DNA of 34,666 nucleotides from Salinivirgaceae bacterium (lineage in GTDB: Bacteria; Bacteroidota; Bacteroidia; Bacteroidales; SZUA-534). This document shows positions 8,968-18,163 of this stretch, in pieces. Numbering within the stretch: position 1 is the first letter of the stretch; each line of letters begins with the position of its first letter. The position numbers were made by a program, and so were the translations under genes. Under the pieces are notes generated by a model. It searched no databases and was not told the origin of the DNA. It was given only the letters and a program-made list of their open reading frames with translations. The stretch is from the NCBI GenBank assembly GCA_016342715.1, contig JAEINW010000026.1, forward strand, positions 1-34,666, given 5' to 3'.

Positions 8968-9030
8968 CACAGTCTTCAGTTCTCAGTACTCATCAAATTT
9001 AACAACTAAGAATTGCCGACTAAACTCCAA
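8968..9030. repeat. Degenerate CAGT-type intergenic repeat
   Basis: Contains ACAGTCTTCAGTTCTCAGTA at about 8968-8988 and a TTGCCGACT piece near 9012. These are the same short words seen at 10514, 18091, 19783 and 27616. It fills the space between the lipoprotein (plus) and glycosylase (minus) 3' ends. Confidence 0.5.
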
Positions 9031-9085
9031 TGATAAAAATGTACGATATATAAGTTTTTCCACCTAATTCGTAACAATACCCTTC

Positions 9086-9595
9086 TCAAGTTAACATAAA
9101 CCGCCAAGGACGATTTTTCCAATATTCACCGGCATAGTCAACTCCAACCCGAACATCGCTTTTGTAATTGGCAATAATGCCTGAATCTTCAACCCAAAGT
9201 TCATTGTTATTTAATAAATGAATTTGATTAAATTCTTTGCGAATATCTAAAGCTTTAGAAACTCTTCCAGGACCAACAACATCATCAATTCCACGAATTA
9301 ATACAGCTTGTGGATTATCTTTTTCTCCACTAACAAAATTCAATAATAAATGAATGCCATAAATAAGGTAAACATACATATACCCACCTTCCCAATACAT
9401 TACTTCGGTTCTTGCAGTTCTACCTTTACTGGCATGACAAGCCAAATCTTCCTCGCCTCTATAAGCTTCAACTTCTGTTATTGTGAAACGCTTTACAGTA
9501 CCATCCTTAAATTTGCGGCAAATGGTTTTGCCTAATAGTTCTGGTGCTACAGTTAAGACATCGCGAGTGAAAAAAGAGTTTGGAAGTTTTTTCAT
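9086..9595 (-). CDS. mpg: 3-methyladenine DNA glycosylase (AAG/MPG family)
   Basis: A 169-aa DNA glycosylase that excises alkylated purines as the first step of base-excision repair. Family features are LPNSFFTRDVLTVAPELLGK near the start, the ITEVEAY strand carrying the catalytic Glu, the ACHASKGRTARTE segment, MYVYLIYGIHLLLN with the tyrosines that intercalate and stack on the flipped base, and the ending WRF. The frame is open to an ATG at 9652, but those extra 19 codons are translated from a palindromic repeat (9607-9650) and match nothing in the family. The ATG at 9595 (MKKLPNSFF) is therefore the better start. It follows guaD in the same direction. Confidence 0.93.
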   Translation of the reverse strand: MKKLPNSFFTRDVLTVAPELLGKTICRKFKDGTVKRFTITEVEAYRGEEDLACHASKGRTARTEVMYWEGGYMYVYLIYGIHLLLNFVSGEKDNPQAVLIRGIDDVVGPGRVSKALDIRKEFNQIHLLNNNELWVEDSGIIANYKSDVRVGVDYAGEYWKNRPWRFMLT

Positions 9596-9606
9596 TGGGT
9601 TAAATT

Positions 9607-9650
9607 GACCTGTCAGGGTTTTTAATTGTTGATAAAAACCGTGACAGGTC
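9607..9650. repeat. Palindromic repeat, 18-bp stem (GACCTGTCA...TGACAGGTC)
   Basis: Arms 9607-9624 and 9633-9650 pair over 18 positions with one mismatch (9616/9641) around an 8-nt loop. It occupies nearly all the space between guaD and the glycosylase gene. Palindromes built on ACCTGTCAGG words are familiar as dispersed intergenic units in Bacteroidota (recollection, not searched). Confidence 0.8.
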
Positions 9651-9664
9651 ATTATTGTAAATAA

Positions 9665-10138
9665 CTAATACTCTGTTTTCCCATCCATTTCAATCCAAGT
9701 TTGGAATGTTTTAATGGCTTCTTCAGGTAATAATTGAATAAATTCTACTTTGCGTTTATCAATAGGTAAATCTATTTCATCGTAAATAAAGCTGTCGTCG
9801 AAACCAATATTGCGAGCATCTACTTTATTGTTTCCGTAAAAAACTTTGTCGATATGTGCCCAATAAATTGCACCTAAACACATAGGGCAAGGCTCACACG
9901 AGGTATAGATAGTGCATCCCGCAAGGTCGAATGTTTTTAATGCGGCGCAAGCTTTGCGAATACAGTTTACTTCGGCGTGTGCTGTGGGGTCGTTATCGTT
10001 GGTTACACTGTTTGCTGCAGCTGCAACAATTTTTCCGTCTTTCACAATTACAGCTCCAAAAGGACCGCCACCTTGTTTCAAATTATCCATTGAAAGTTGA
10101 ATGGCGTCGAGCATAAATTTTCTGTCGTTGTTTTCCAT
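9665..10138 (-). CDS. guaD: Guanine deaminase
   Basis: A 157-aa zinc-dependent deaminase closely resembling the short, cytidine-deaminase-fold guanine deaminase (Bacillus GuaD, about 156 aa), which converts guanine to xanthine and ammonia. The zinc site is H54-A-E56 (Glu as proton shuttle) with P83-C84-x-x-C87. Distinguishing GuaD-type features are GGPFGAVIVKDG, NDPTAHAEVNCIRKAC, YTSCEPCPMCLGAIYWA, FDDSFIYDEI, and the C-terminal tail ending in KTEY, whose end reaches the active site in this family. TadA-type tRNA deaminases lack that tail, so guanine deaminase is preferred. No other purine catabolism gene is in the window. Confidence 0.92.
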   Translation of the reverse strand: MENNDRKFMLDAIQLSMDNLKQGGGPFGAVIVKDGKIVAAAANSVTNDNDPTAHAEVNCIRKACAALKTFDLAGCTIYTSCEPCPMCLGAIYWAHIDKVFYGNNKVDARNIGFDDSFIYDEIDLPIDKRKVEFIQLLPEEAIKTFQTWIEMDGKTEY

Positions 10139-10285
10139 CGATTTAATTTAAATAAGTTTCTAAATAATTTTGTGTTAAACCCAAAATCGTCATTTGATAC
10201 TTCAAATGCCTTAACAATTTACACAAACCGCTCCAATTCTATAAGGAACAAATGTTTGCCTAAACCGGGATTTATCCGAAACGGA

Positions 10286-10507
10286 CTAAACCAATTTAAT
10301 GGCATGGGTCGGACAGATGGTTTCAATTTCTTTTAACAATTGTTTTTCATCAGACCAAAACGCACAAAAATAAACATCTTTTTTTAATTCGCCATTAATT
10401 AAATCGGCTTTTCCATCATCCTTATTCATTTTCCAGATGTGTGGTGCTTTTATAACGCACGAACCACAACCGATACACTTTTTTCGATGATATTGTATTT
10501 TTTTCAT
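10286..10507 (-). CDS. Small 4Fe-4S ferredoxin
   Basis: A 73-aa soluble electron carrier. Cys11, Cys14 and Cys17 (CIGCGSC) plus Cys65 in ICPTHAI supply the four ligands of a single [4Fe-4S] cluster; an extra Cys48 is not a usual ligand. The fold is the divergent single-cluster type in which the second cluster site is lost. The redox partner cannot be told from the neighbourhood: guaD lies 147 nt downstream, and a U32-family protein, itself likely Fe-S dependent, is encoded upstream on the same strand beyond a repeat. Confidence 0.85.
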   Translation of the reverse strand: MKKIQYHRKKCIGCGSCVIKAPHIWKMNKDDGKADLINGELKKDVYFCAFWSDEKQLLKEIETICPTHAIKLV

Positions 10508-10513
10508 ATTATT

Positions 10514-10635
10514 CAGTCTTCAGTCGCCAGTAGGCAGTAAGCAGTCACCAGTCTTCAGTCGCCAGTCGGCAGTAGGCAGTAGACGGTCTTCAGTTATTGA
10601 ATTTGCTGGGTACTGTTGACTGAAAACTGCCTACT
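10514..10635. repeat. CAGT/GGCAGT repeat array with inverted copy
   Basis: The 18-mer CAGTCTTCAGTCGCCAGT occurs at 10514-10531 and again at 10549-10566. AGTAGGCAGT occurs at 10529-10538 and 10571-10580, with its reverse complement ACTGCCTACT at 10626-10635. The array fills the space between the ferredoxin start and the U32 gene stop and could fold into a hairpin. The units are irregular and there are no unique spacers, so this is not a CRISPR. Confidence 0.85.
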
Positions 10636-10639
10636 AATA

Positions 10640-11920
10640 CTATTGCATAAGATCTGGTTCTGCAGCTACTAATTTGTAAAGTTTATCGCCACGACGAATA
10701 AGTTCATTCAATTTTATAGAAAGTTTTTCTCCTTTTACGGCTTTTTCGATCGATTTTAAATCCACACGAATCTCGGAAATTGTTAATTCCATTACACCTG
10801 TGGTTTCGCCAATAATTAATACTTCGTCACCAACCGATAATTCGCCACTTGCCATAGTAAATTCAGCTACATTCAATTTAGCGAAAAAATTAGTGCATTT
10901 TCCTAGAAACTGCTTACGTTTAGTAGCTACCGAACCATAAATTCCACTCCATTCTCCCAATTTTTTTCCAAGATAATACCCGCCCCAAAAACCACGGTTA
11001 AAAACGGTTTTTAATTTATCTTCCCAAGCATGGATTTTTTCTTCTGAGAAACTCCCATCAAAAATGGCATCTAAAGCTTCGTTATAGGTTGAAACAACCA
11101 TTTTAACATATTCAGGACCACGAGCACGCCCTTCAATTTTTAATACCGTAATTCCTGCTATTATCATTCGATCTAAAAACGGCAGTGTACACAAATCTTT
11201 TGGCGACATGATGTATTCGTTGTCGATCTCCAACTGATATCCTGATTCCTTTTCGGTTACTTCATAAGCCTTACGGCAAGTTTGAAAGCACGTTCCCCGA
11301 TTTGCCGATGCATTTTGCTCATGCAGACTCAAATAGCATTTGCCAGAAACCGCCATACAAAGAGCTCCATGAGTAAATGTTTCTATTTCAATTAGATTTC
11401 CTTTAGGTCCTCGAATATTTTCTTTTTGTATTTGTTCTGCAATAGCAGCTACCTGATTTAGGTTTAACTCACGTGCGGTAACCACCACATCGCAAAATTG
11501 AGCAAAGAATTTAACTGCCTCAAAATTCGAAATATTCAATTGAGTAGATGCATGAAGCTCGGCTCCTTTTGAAAAGGCATATTGCAACACCGATAAATCG
11601 GATGCAATAATAGCAGTAACTCCATTTTCAACAGCCGCATCAACCACACGGTGCATCAGGTTTATTTCATTATCGTAGATAATGGTATTTACCGTTAGGT
11701 AGGTTTTTACCTTATTCTCATTGCAAATTTCAACAATCTTTTTTAAGTCGTCGTAGGTAAAATTATTCGACGACCGCGCACGCATATTTAATTGCTCAAT
11801 GCCAAAATACACCGAATTTGCTCCTGCTTGAATGGCAGCTGCCAACGATTCATATGAACCCACTGGTGCCATTATTTCAATATCTTCCCTTCGTAATTCT
11901 TTTCCGTAGATTGTTTTCAT
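10640..11920 (-). CDS. Peptidase U32 family protein (TrhP/RlhA-like)
   Basis: A 426-aa member of the U32 family. Characterised bacterial members (TrhP/YegQ, RlhA) act in tRNA or rRNA hydroxylation rather than proteolysis and hold an Fe-S cluster. Visible features are the N-terminal IEIMAPVGSYESLAAAIQAG barrel strand, VYFGIEQLNMRAR, the HASTQLNISN segment, and the cysteine cluster GALCMAVSGKCYLS with RGTCFQTCRKAY that would ligate the cluster. A C-terminal beta-barrel domain follows. I chose ATG 11920. The frame stays open to 12031, but those 37 codons derive from intergenic repeat DNA (a TACGAATATCGAACA-type word and mini-hairpins). TrhP is the closest described role, but the precise RNA target is inference. 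Confidence 0.88.
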   Translation of the reverse strand: MKTIYGKELRREDIEIMAPVGSYESLAAAIQAGANSVYFGIEQLNMRARSSNNFTYDDLKKIVEICNENKVKTYLTVNTIIYDNEINLMHRVVDAAVENGVTAIIASDLSVLQYAFSKGAELHASTQLNISNFEAVKFFAQFCDVVVTARELNLNQVAAIAEQIQKENIRGPKGNLIEIETFTHGALCMAVSGKCYLSLHEQNASANRGTCFQTCRKAYEVTEKESGYQLEIDNEYIMSPKDLCTLPFLDRMIIAGITVLKIEGRARGPEYVKMVVSTYNEALDAIFDGSFSEEKIHAWEDKLKTVFNRGFWGGYYLGKKLGEWSGIYGSVATKRKQFLGKCTNFFAKLNVAEFTMASGELSVGDEVLIIGETTGVMELTISEIRVDLKSIEKAVKGEKLSIKLNELIRRGDKLYKLVAAEPDLMQ

Positions 11921-11977
11921 TCTGTTTCTTCTTAAATCTTCAATCCTTGTTCGATATTCGTAATTCATTTTATATTT

Positions 11978-12057
11978 CAGACTTTCAGTCTGATTTTGTT
12001 TGCTTTGCAAACACATGGGGCGCTGCCCCAAGTTTTGTTATTCAAGGCTTTCAGCCT
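11978..12057. repeat. Series of four mini-hairpins with 3-nt loops
   Basis: Four consecutive short palindromes: 11978-11992 (6-bp stem, loop TTC), 11998-12012 (6 bp, loop TTT), 12016-12030 (6 bp, loop GCT) and 12045-12057 (5 bp, loop TTC). All have different stem sequences but the same geometry. They lie between the U32 gene and the glycosyltransferase gene. Confidence 0.8.
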
Positions 12058-12123
12058 AATATTCTTTATTCTAAAATCAAAATTAGATAATCAGTGTTCG
12101 ATATTTTACTTGTTTTTTATTCC

Positions 12124-12157
12124 CCCTCCGTCCTTCGGACACCTCCCCAAGGGGAGG
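12124..12157. repeat. GC-rich palindromic repeat unit
   Basis: Contains GTCC-TTC-GGAC (12130-12140) and CCTCCCC-AA-GGGGAGG (12142-12157). It is a sharp GC-rich island in AT-rich surroundings, just past the stop codon of the glycosyltransferase gene. The second hairpin could act as a transcript end, though no T run follows. Confidence 0.75.
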
Positions 12158-12174
12158 ACTTTTTACATCAGCAA

Positions 12175-13164
12175 TTATTCGTTAATAATTGTTTCAATAT
12201 ATTTTACAACCTGCACATTATCAATTTCATTCATGCATTTAAAATGACCTTTGGGACATTTTTCGTATCCAATTTTTGAACAAGGACGGCAACGCAGGTT
12301 TTTAACTTCAAAAACTTTAGAATTTTTATGGGCTTGGTAAGGATACATTCCCAATTCAGGAACTGTATTTCCCCATACCGAAAGAATGGTTTTTTTGAAA
12401 GCTGCTGCAATGTGCATCATTCCAGTATCTGGAGTCAATACTATATCGCATTGTTTTATTAAGGATGCGGAATTATGCAAACTAATTTTCCCAACAGTAT
12501 TTAAAAAAGGAACTTTTAAATGTTTTTCAATTTCAGCCGCTTGTTTTTCAACATCCTTTCCTCCAATTAAACAAACAGGTACGCCACTTTGGTTGGCAAT
12601 AGATACTATTTTTTCAACGGGAATTTGCTTGGTGTTATGGTTTGCCCCCACTACAACAACCATAAATTTTCCTTTAAAAGCAGCATGCATTTCCTCTGGA
12701 TTCACCTCATCTTTTTCTGGAATAAAATAATCCAAGCCCTGTCCGTCGTCATTTACATCAAAAACCGAAACGCTATCCAAATAGCGATCGACAATATGAA
12801 CATCAGGCATTTTATTAATCTTTAAATTAACCAGCAACCACTTTTTAAAATTTAGCTTGTCAAAAGCAAAGGCAATGATTCCTGTTTTACGTTTAATAAT
12901 GCTTGTGCGCAGATTGTTGTGCAAATCGATAATATAATCGTAATCTTCAGCTATTATTTCTTCAATGGTTTCATTGATGTTTTCTTTTAAGGTTAAAAGC
13001 TTATCTACATATGGATTTTCATTTAGAATTCCTGAAAACTGCGGTTTGGTTAGATAATGAACCTCAGCTCCTTCAACCTGTTGCTTTAATCCACGAATAA
13101 CCGGAGTTGTTAAAACAATATCTCCTATAGAACTAAAGCGTATAATTAAGTATTTTACCATCAT
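12175..13164 (-). CDS. Glycosyltransferase family 9 (ADP-heptose:LPS heptosyltransferase-like)
   Basis: A 329-aa GT-B fold enzyme of family GT9, which transfers heptose (or a related sugar) from a nucleotide donor to the lipopolysaccharide core at the inner membrane. Typical features are the opening KYLIIRFSSIGDIVLTTPVIRGLK with the family's SxGD motif, the acceptor-side DYDYIIDLHNNLRT, and in the C-terminal donor domain LIGGKDVE and CDIVLTPDTGMMHIAAAF. A Cys-rich tail (RCRPCSKIGYEKCPKGHFKCM) is common in these proteins. The start may be either of two adjacent ATGs. No other LPS gene is adjacent, so donor and acceptor cannot be named. Confidence 0.92.
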   Translation of the reverse strand: MMVKYLIIRFSSIGDIVLTTPVIRGLKQQVEGAEVHYLTKPQFSGILNENPYVDKLLTLKENINETIEEIIAEDYDYIIDLHNNLRTSIIKRKTGIIAFAFDKLNFKKWLLVNLKINKMPDVHIVDRYLDSVSVFDVNDDGQGLDYFIPEKDEVNPEEMHAAFKGKFMVVVVGANHNTKQIPVEKIVSIANQSGVPVCLIGGKDVEKQAAEIEKHLKVPFLNTVGKISLHNSASLIKQCDIVLTPDTGMMHIAAAFKKTILSVWGNTVPELGMYPYQAHKNSKVFEVKNLRCRPCSKIGYEKCPKGHFKCMNEIDNVQVVKYIETIINE

Positions 13165-13205
13165 CTATTTACTATTATCGTTTGTATATCATTGATTTGT
13201 GGCGG

Positions 13206-13213
13206 CAAAGATA
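13206..13213 (-). promoter_or_regulatory. Putative -7 box of the GT9 gene
   Basis: TATCTTTG on the minus strand is an exact match to TAnnTTTG, about 40 nt before the ATG. No convincing -33 TTG is present; the expected place is occupied by a purine-rich repeat (GAACGGAGAACGAAGAATGA). Confidence 0.45.
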
Positions 13214-13214
13214 A

Positions 13215-13256
13215 AAAAGAAGAACGGAGAACGAAGAATGAAGAATGAAAAATTAA
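13215..13256. repeat. Purine-rich GAACGAAGAATGAAG repeat
   Basis: A run of GAAGAACGGAGAACGAAGAA-type words between the atpC terminator and the glycosyltransferase promoter. The same words, inverted, occur at about 13562-13634 between atpD and atpC. Confidence 0.5.
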
Positions 13257-13259
13257 CAA

Positions 13260-13290
13260 AAAAGCAGAAACCCAATGAGTTTCTGCTTTT
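13260..13290 (-). terminator. Intrinsic terminator of the atp operon
   Basis: Arms 13260-13271 and 13279-13290 pair perfectly over 12 bp around a 7-nt loop. On the minus strand the stem is followed by a T run, and it begins 20 nt after the atpC stop. Confidence 0.85.
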
Positions 13291-13310
13291 CAGACATATA
13301 ATATTTCGTT

Positions 13311-13553
13311 CTAGATTTTCTCGGCTAAAAGAATAATCTTGTTTTTCATAACTTCAATCACTCCCTTGTCAATTTCAAAGATTTTTTCCGTATCGTCTTC
13401 TTCAATAATTTGCACTTTACCTTTTGTTAAGGTAGAAATAATTGGAGCGTGATTTTTTAACACTTCAAAAGATCCATCAGCACCAGGAACCTGAACTAAT
13501 TTTACTTCGCCGGTATATATTTTTGCGTCGGGTGTTACGATTTCTAATTTCAT
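13311..13553 (-). CDS. atpC: ATP synthase epsilon subunit (short form)
   Basis: An 80-aa epsilon subunit, which couples the gamma shaft to the c-ring. Only the N-terminal beta-sandwich domain is present (MKLEIVTPDAKIYTGEV..., with PGADGSFEVLKNHAP). The C-terminal two-helix domain, which in other bacteria inhibits ATP hydrolysis and brings the length to about 130-140 residues, is absent. The frame ends cleanly with no trace of the missing domain before the terminator, so this looks native. Inhibition of wasteful hydrolysis would have to come from elsewhere. It is the last gene of the operon, after atpD. Confidence 0.93.
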   Translation of the reverse strand: MKLEIVTPDAKIYTGEVKLVQVPGADGSFEVLKNHAPIISTLTKGKVQIIEEDDTEKIFEIDKGVIEVMKNKIILLAEKI

Positions 13554-13561
13554 ATTTTAAG

Positions 13562-13634
13562 TAGTTTAGAAGTTAGAACTAAGAACGTATTAAAGTTTTC
13601 TTTCGTTCTCCTTTCTTAATTCTTCGTTCTTAAT
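13562..13634. repeat. Imperfect inverted repeat between atpD and atpC
   Basis: AGAACTAAGAACG-type and CGTTCTCC/CTTCGTTCTTAA-type words face each other and could pair in the transcript. This is the same word family as 13215-13256. It fills the atpD-atpC intergenic space. Confidence 0.45.
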
Positions 13635-15179
<1,545 letters not shown>

Positions 15180-16154
15180 CTATTTTATTCTACTTAATAA
15201 ATACTTTCCTAAGGATTCTAAAGCTATTTTTTGCTCTGTTTTTACCGAAACCTTATCAAGCTGTTCAAAAGCTTTTTCGGAGTATTCTTTTGCTTTATTT
15301 AAAGTCAACTCGTCAATATTAAGCTTTGTATAAATTTCTTTTACCGATGCAATTTTTTCCGCTTCGTCAAATGCTGATTTTGAAATCCAAGCTTCTAATT
15401 GTTGTTTTTCAACTCCAGTAGCTTTTTCCAAAGCATTGATGAGCATAAATGTTTTTTTATTCTCAACAATATCGCCGCCGTTCTTTTTTCCAAAAACTTT
15501 TGGATCACTGTAAACATCTAACCAATCGTCAATTAATTGGAAAGACAAGCCAAGGTTAATTCCAAAATCGTACAATAAATCGGCATCCGTTTTGCTCGCT
15601 CCTCCAATTATGGCTCCCATTTTTATGCTGGCTGCCAAAAGAACGGAAGTTTTTAAGCGAATCATCTCCATGTATTCCGATTCTTTCACATCGCTACGCT
15701 CTTCAAAAAGCATATCGTACATTTGACCTTCGCAAACGCCCGAAGCTGTGTGCGAAAACAAGTCTAATGCTTCGGATAGCTTTTCAGCCGGAGCTTTACT
15801 TACTAATTTATAAGCCTCCACCATCATAGCGTCGCCCGATAAAATAGCGGTATTTGCGTTCCACTTTTCATGCACCGTTGGATTCCCTCTCCGAACTGGA
15901 GCATTATCCATAATATCATCGTGCAATAAAGTGAAATTATGAAACACCTCAAGTCCAAGTGCCGGAGCAATCGCATTATCAATCTTTTCAGAGAACATCT
16001 TGCAAGCCACCAAAGTCAAAATCGGACGTATCCTTTTTCCTTTGTTTTTTAAGGTATAAGAAATCGGATGGTAAAGTTCCGCAGGAGGATTTTCGAATTT
16101 TAAGGCCTCTATAGCCTCCTCAATAATATTTCTTACGCTTTCGATTTCTTGCAT
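15180..16154 (-). CDS. Polyprenyl (isoprenyl) diphosphate synthase
   Basis: A 324-aa trans-prenyltransferase that condenses isopentenyl diphosphate onto an allylic diphosphate, giving precursors of quinone side chains or carrier lipids. It has KGKRIRP near residue 38, the first Asp-rich motif DDIMD at 79-83 followed by RRG, and the second motif LIDDWLD at about 210-217 with GKKNGGDI after it. The first motif has the plain DDxxD spacing and Phe74 lies five residues ahead, but product length cannot be settled from this. Its first 22 nt overlap the end of the epimerase gene, and atpD follows closely. A role in making the quinone tail that serves the same membrane as the ATP synthase would fit, but is inference. 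Confidence 0.93.
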   Translation of the reverse strand: MQEIESVRNIIEEAIEALKFENPPAELYHPISYTLKNKGKRIRPILTLVACKMFSEKIDNAIAPALGLEVFHNFTLLHDDIMDNAPVRRGNPTVHEKWNANTAILSGDAMMVEAYKLVSKAPAEKLSEALDLFSHTASGVCEGQMYDMLFEERSDVKESEYMEMIRLKTSVLLAASIKMGAIIGGASKTDADLLYDFGINLGLSFQLIDDWLDVYSDPKVFGKKNGGDIVENKKTFMLINALEKATGVEKQQLEAWISKSAFDEAEKIASVKEIYTKLNIDELTLNKAKEYSEKAFEQLDKVSVKTEQKIALESLGKYLLSRIK

Positions 16155-17101
16155 ATTTCAAAATCTTTCAACTCAAACAGACCTTCTTTAAGTACTTTTT
16201 TAATACCCTCCTCTACCACAATTAATTTTCTTCCTAATAGCAATTTCATATCTGAATTATCAGGCTGTCTTCTACGCATATCGCCATCTTTTAAAGGGTC
16301 AAGATATACAATTTTCGAATTTGAATTTGTAAGCTTAATAACCAACTCTGCTATTTGTAGTATCGAAATTTCAAAATTTCCACCAATATTTATAACATCA
16401 TTTAGAAACTGATTATCTGTTAAGGTTTTCAAACAAGCATCTACATTATCATCAATATAACAGAATGTTCTGGTTTGCTTACCATCGCCATAGATGGTAA
16501 TATCTTCGTTATTTATAGCTGCAAGAATAAACTTACTAATTACAAAATCTTTACTTTGTTTGGGTCCATAGGTATTAAAGAACCTAAATATTGTATAGTC
16601 TAAATCAAACTCTTGTTTGTATGAACGCATAAAAGCTTCGCCCACATTTTTTACAATTGCATAAGGCAATCGACTATTTAATGGAGTGGTATATACATTT
16701 TGTGGAACTTCCACCGGATCACCATAAATTTCTGATGAAGATGAAAAGAAAATTCTTTTAACGGTTGTGTTTTTCGATAAACCCAAAATATTTTTAATTC
16801 CATCGATATCTTTAAGCACCTTGACCGGATTTTCCTGAGTACGTTGTACGCCCACCAATGCGGCAAAATGAAAAACATAATCAAACTGATACGAGGTCAT
16901 TATTGGAGCAATTTCACTATAATCATTTACATCACACTTGATAAAACGCCAGTTGTCTTTGGGTAATTCCGGCAATTTTCCAATATCCCCAGTCGATAAA
17001 TCATCAACAATAACTACATAATTATTTTTATCAAGTATCAGCTTTTCAGCAATGGCACTCCCAATAAATCCAGATCCTCCTGTTACCAAATATTTTACCA
17101 T
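16133..17101 (-). CDS. NAD-dependent nucleotide-sugar epimerase/dehydratase
   Basis: A 322-aa extended short-chain dehydrogenase. The Rossmann motif TGGSGFIGS is at residues 7-15, an acidic pair after strand 2 (VDDLSTG, 32-38) binds the NAD ribose, SSSSEIYGD around 120-128 provides the catalytic Ser, and Y147-x-x-x-K151 is the catalytic pair. FRFFNTYGPKQ is typical of UDP-sugar epimerases and UDP-glucuronate decarboxylases. The substrate is not resolved. It sits inside the atp cluster, after atpG and a repeat, and overlaps the prenyl synthase gene by 22 nt, suggesting coupled translation of those two. Confidence 0.92.
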   Translation of the reverse strand: MVKYLVTGGSGFIGSAIAEKLILDKNNYVVIVDDLSTGDIGKLPELPKDNWRFIKCDVNDYSEIAPIMTSYQFDYVFHFAALVGVQRTQENPVKVLKDIDGIKNILGLSKNTTVKRIFFSSSSEIYGDPVEVPQNVYTTPLNSRLPYAIVKNVGEAFMRSYKQEFDLDYTIFRFFNTYGPKQSKDFVISKFILAAINNEDITIYGDGKQTRTFCYIDDNVDACLKTLTDNQFLNDVINIGGNFEISILQIAELVIKLTNSNSKIVYLDPLKDGDMRRRQPDNSDMKLLLGRKLIVVEEGIKKVLKEGLFELKDFEICKKSKA

Positions 17102-17113
17102 TCTTTTAAGTTC

Positions 17114-17200
17114 ATAGCTCGTAGCTTATAGCTCGTAGCGTTATTATTTAAAAATAAAACCTCAACAACTATCAGCTATCAGCTAACAGCCACGAGCTGT
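17114..17200. repeat. AGCTCGTAGC / AGCTATCAGC repeat with inverted parts
   Basis: ATAGCTCGTAGC occurs twice (about 17114-17139), and ATCAGCTATCAGCTAACAGC followed by CACGAGCTG occurs at 17171-17199. AGCTCGT and ACGAGCT are complementary, so the transcript between atpG and the epimerase gene can fold back. Confidence 0.6.
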
Positions 17201-17201
17201 T

Positions 17202-18077
17202 TTATCCGTTTAATGCTTCAGCCCCACTTACAATTTCCAATATTTCATTAGTAATTGATGCTTGACGAGCCTTATTGTATTGCAAACTCAAGGCTTTTAA
17301 TAAATCGGTTGCATTATCAGTTGCCTGATGCATGGCTGTCATACGAGCACCGTGTTCTGCCGCATTTGAATCGAGCAATGCTTTATAAAACTGAATTTTT
17401 AACGATTTTGGTATTAAGTCTTTTATTATCTCTTCTTTTGATGGTTCGAACAAATAATCAACGTTTGTTGCACTGTTTTTTGTTTCAACTTTAACTACCG
17501 GTAAAAATTGTTCAGTACGCAAAAGCTGTGTTGCTGCATTTTTAAATTCATTGTAAACCAAATACACTTTATCGTATTTACCATCAACAAAGCTTTTCAT
17601 TATTGCTTCAACAACCGGAGAAACATGATCAAAATCTAAGTTGTTGTATAAATCATTTTCGTTAACTACATTAATATTCCTTCTTCTAAAAAAATCGAAG
17701 GTGTTTTTTCCAACAGCCAATACATCAACATTTCCGTTTTGCAATTGTTCGCTAAAATCATCACTAATCAATTGAAGTGCTTTACGATTCACATTAGTAT
17801 TAAACGCTCCACATAGTCCACGGTTAGAGTTAATTGAAACAATCAATATTTTATTAAACCCTCTATCCACTGCATACGGATTATCTTCTAAAGAATCCAA
17901 GCTCTCAGAAAGATTAGATAGTATTTCAAATAATTTATCGGCATAAGGCCTGATACGAATAATTGCCTCTTGTGCCCGACGAAGTTTTGATGCCGATACC
18001 ATTTTCATAGCACTGGTAACTTGTCTGGTGGTTTTCACCGAAGCCATTCGAGTTCTAACTTCCTTAAGGTTTGCCAT
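17202..18077 (-). CDS. atpG: ATP synthase gamma subunit
   Basis: The central rotor shaft of F1, 291 aa. The N-terminal helix signature (MANLKEVRTRMASVKTTRQ followed by VTSAMKMVSASKLRRAQ) and the C-terminal helix signature (LQYNKARQASITNEILEIVSGAEAL) that form the coiled-coil shaft are both intact. The middle Rossmann-like domain includes NRGLCGAFN. It follows atpA after an 86-nt spacer holding a CAGT hairpin. Confidence 0.98.
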   Translation of the reverse strand: MANLKEVRTRMASVKTTRQVTSAMKMVSASKLRRAQEAIIRIRPYADKLFEILSNLSESLDSLEDNPYAVDRGFNKILIVSINSNRGLCGAFNTNVNRKALQLISDDFSEQLQNGNVDVLAVGKNTFDFFRRRNINVVNENDLYNNLDFDHVSPVVEAIMKSFVDGKYDKVYLVYNEFKNAATQLLRTEQFLPVVKVETKNSATNVDYLFEPSKEEIIKDLIPKSLKIQFYKALLDSNAAEHGARMTAMHQATDNATDLLKALSLQYNKARQASITNEILEIVSGAEALNG

Positions 18078-18090
18078 TTTTTTAAGTGTT

Positions 18091-18162
18091 CAGTATCCAG
18101 TCTTCAGTTGGCAGTAAGCAGTAAAATAATAACTGTGTACTGCCAACTGTTTACTGTGTACT
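18091..18162. repeat. CAGT-type hairpin repeat between atpA and atpG
   Basis: CAGTTGGCAGTA (18105-18116) is matched exactly by its reverse complement at 18138-18149 across a 21-nt loop. Flanking CAGT/ACTG words extend the pairing imperfectly. The element ends one base before the atpA stop codon. Confidence 0.8.
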
Positions 18163-18163
18163 A

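Noticed and set aside
9665-10138. tRNA adenosine deaminase TadA
   Set aside because: The FDDSFIYDEI block and the KTEY tail fit guanine deaminase better.
10514-10635. Regular-looking repeats that might be a CRISPR array
   Set aside because: Units vary in length and sequence, there are no unique spacers of constant size, and no cas genes occur in the window.
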